Origin: Lachnospiraceae bacterium
GTDB lineage: Bacteria; Bacillota; Clostridia; Lachnospirales; Lachnospiraceae
DNA: 5,432 nucleotides
Reading direction: 5' to 3'
Assembly (NCBI GenBank): GCA_024694785.1
Contig: JAILJL010000097.1
Location: 1-5,432 of the forward strand
Part shown: piece after piece, positions 4,919 through 5,432 of the stretch
Layout of the letters: every line of letters begins with the position of its first letter
Position numbering within the stretch: position 1 is the stretch's first letter
Notes under the pieces: generated by a model
Told to the model about the DNA's origin: nothing
What the model saw: the letters and a program-made list of their open reading frames with translations, nothing else
Database searches by the model: none
Position numbers and translations under genes: made by a program

Positions 4919-5432
4919 TCATTGCATGCAGCAAAATCTATATTCCTTACCGCTTCCGCAAGGACAGAGATCGCGCGGATATATCTTTCTCGTCGTGACA
5001 ACCTCGCCTCCGCCATCAATTCCCTTAGGGTATGTCATCGTGGAAATCTCCGTAGCCTTGGATTGATAATCAACCTCAAAGCCAAGCTTTGTAAGAAGCT
5101 CCTCATTCTTTCTCAAAGTATCCGCCATGGTATCCGTATCGGCAATTATCCTGTTCCATTTATAATCGCCGTAGGACGGATCTATCTCAATCCACTCTTT
5201 ATACGTATGACCCTGAAATTCCTGCATTCGGGTATTATAATACCCTTCAACTATATTACTGATTACCTGCTGTAATTCGACCTCATTTCCGAATTTAATG
5301 CCCCAGTCACTAATCCACTCTTCAATGTCCGCAAAATCATCGCCCATCGCAAATCTGTTATATATATCAGACACTGCATGTAATGCGTCGAGTTCGTCAA
5401 GCTGGGTCAGGAAGTACTCCAAAAGATCCGTA
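4919..5432 (-). CDS. SEC-C motif protein of unknown function, 5' end beyond the window
   Basis: The frame is open from the stop TGA (4921-4919) to the right edge, giving 170 visible residues. The TTG at 5422-5420 is unlikely to be the start, as no ribosome binding site precedes it and the frame continues upstream (T-D-L-L-E-Y-F). The last residues, DLCPCGSGKEYRFCC followed by MQ, form a complete SEC-C motif, C-x-C-x8-C-C (visible residues C156, C158, C167, C168). This is the zinc-binding module also found at the C-terminus of SecA and in many small accessory proteins. The rest is soluble and acidic, probably helical (for example ALHAVSDIYNRF near the visible start and TMADTLRKNEELLTKLGF in the middle), with no membrane segment. 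It is not SecA: no DEAD motor motifs are visible. A zinc-binding role is likely; the biological function cannot be stated. It is codirectional with the antiporter gene but separated by a terminator. Confidence 0.85.
   Translation of the reverse strand, partial: TDLLEYFLTQLDELDALHAVSDIYNRFAMGDDFADIEEWISDWGIKFGNEVELQQVISNIVEGYYNTRMQEFQGHTYKEWIEIDPSYGDYKWNRIIADTDTMADTLRKNEELLTKLGFEVDYQSKATEISTMTYPKGIDGGGEVVTTRKIYPRDLCPCGSGKEYRFCCMQ

Overview
The window looks like a chromosomal segment of a low-to-moderate-GC Firmicute, most likely a Clostridia/Lachnospiraceae-type organism. This rests on the strong AGGAGG-type ribosome binding sites, AT-rich intergenic DNA, hairpin-plus-T-tract terminators and the style of the encoded proteins. 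The genus cannot be fixed from the sequence alone. I see no mobile element, CRISPR array, tRNA or rRNA.

Layout from left to right: (1) 1-95, minus strand, the first 31 codons of a sugar/nucleoside-type ABC transporter ATPase that runs off the left edge. (2) 96-340, a very AT-rich divergent intergenic region. It ends in a perfect 32-bp tandem duplication (291-354) that contains a ribosome binding site and a start codon. The duplication creates a 12-codon leader ORF overlapping the true trkA start. (3) 341-1726 trkA and 1749-3242 trkH, a two-gene operon for a Trk potassium uptake system (cytosolic RCK gating subunit and membrane pore subunit). (4) 3243-3492, a 250-bp convergent gene-free region. 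It holds a very strong bidirectional terminator (3391-3427) and, just upstream, an extended -10 promoter that could drive an ~85-nt small RNA. (5) 4785-3493, minus strand, a CPA2-family monovalent cation/H+ antiporter without a C-terminal RCK domain. (6) 4786-4918, a 133-bp leader/promoter region with a terminator for the upstream gene and repeated TAAGCG hexamers near the antiporter promoter. (7) 4919-5432, minus strand, the C-terminal part of a protein ending in a SEC-C zinc-binding motif; its start lies beyond the right edge.

Functionally the core is a monovalent cation block. TrkAH imports K+ under control of nucleotide-binding RCK domains, and the convergent antiporter exchanges K+ or Na+ for protons. 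Both share one terminator. The physiological link (osmotic, pH and K+ balance) is inferred from family knowledge and adjacency. The ABC and SEC-C genes appear to be unrelated neighbours. The most unusual features are the duplicated translation start of trkA with its coupled leader ORF, and the candidate small RNA between trkH and the antiporter gene.
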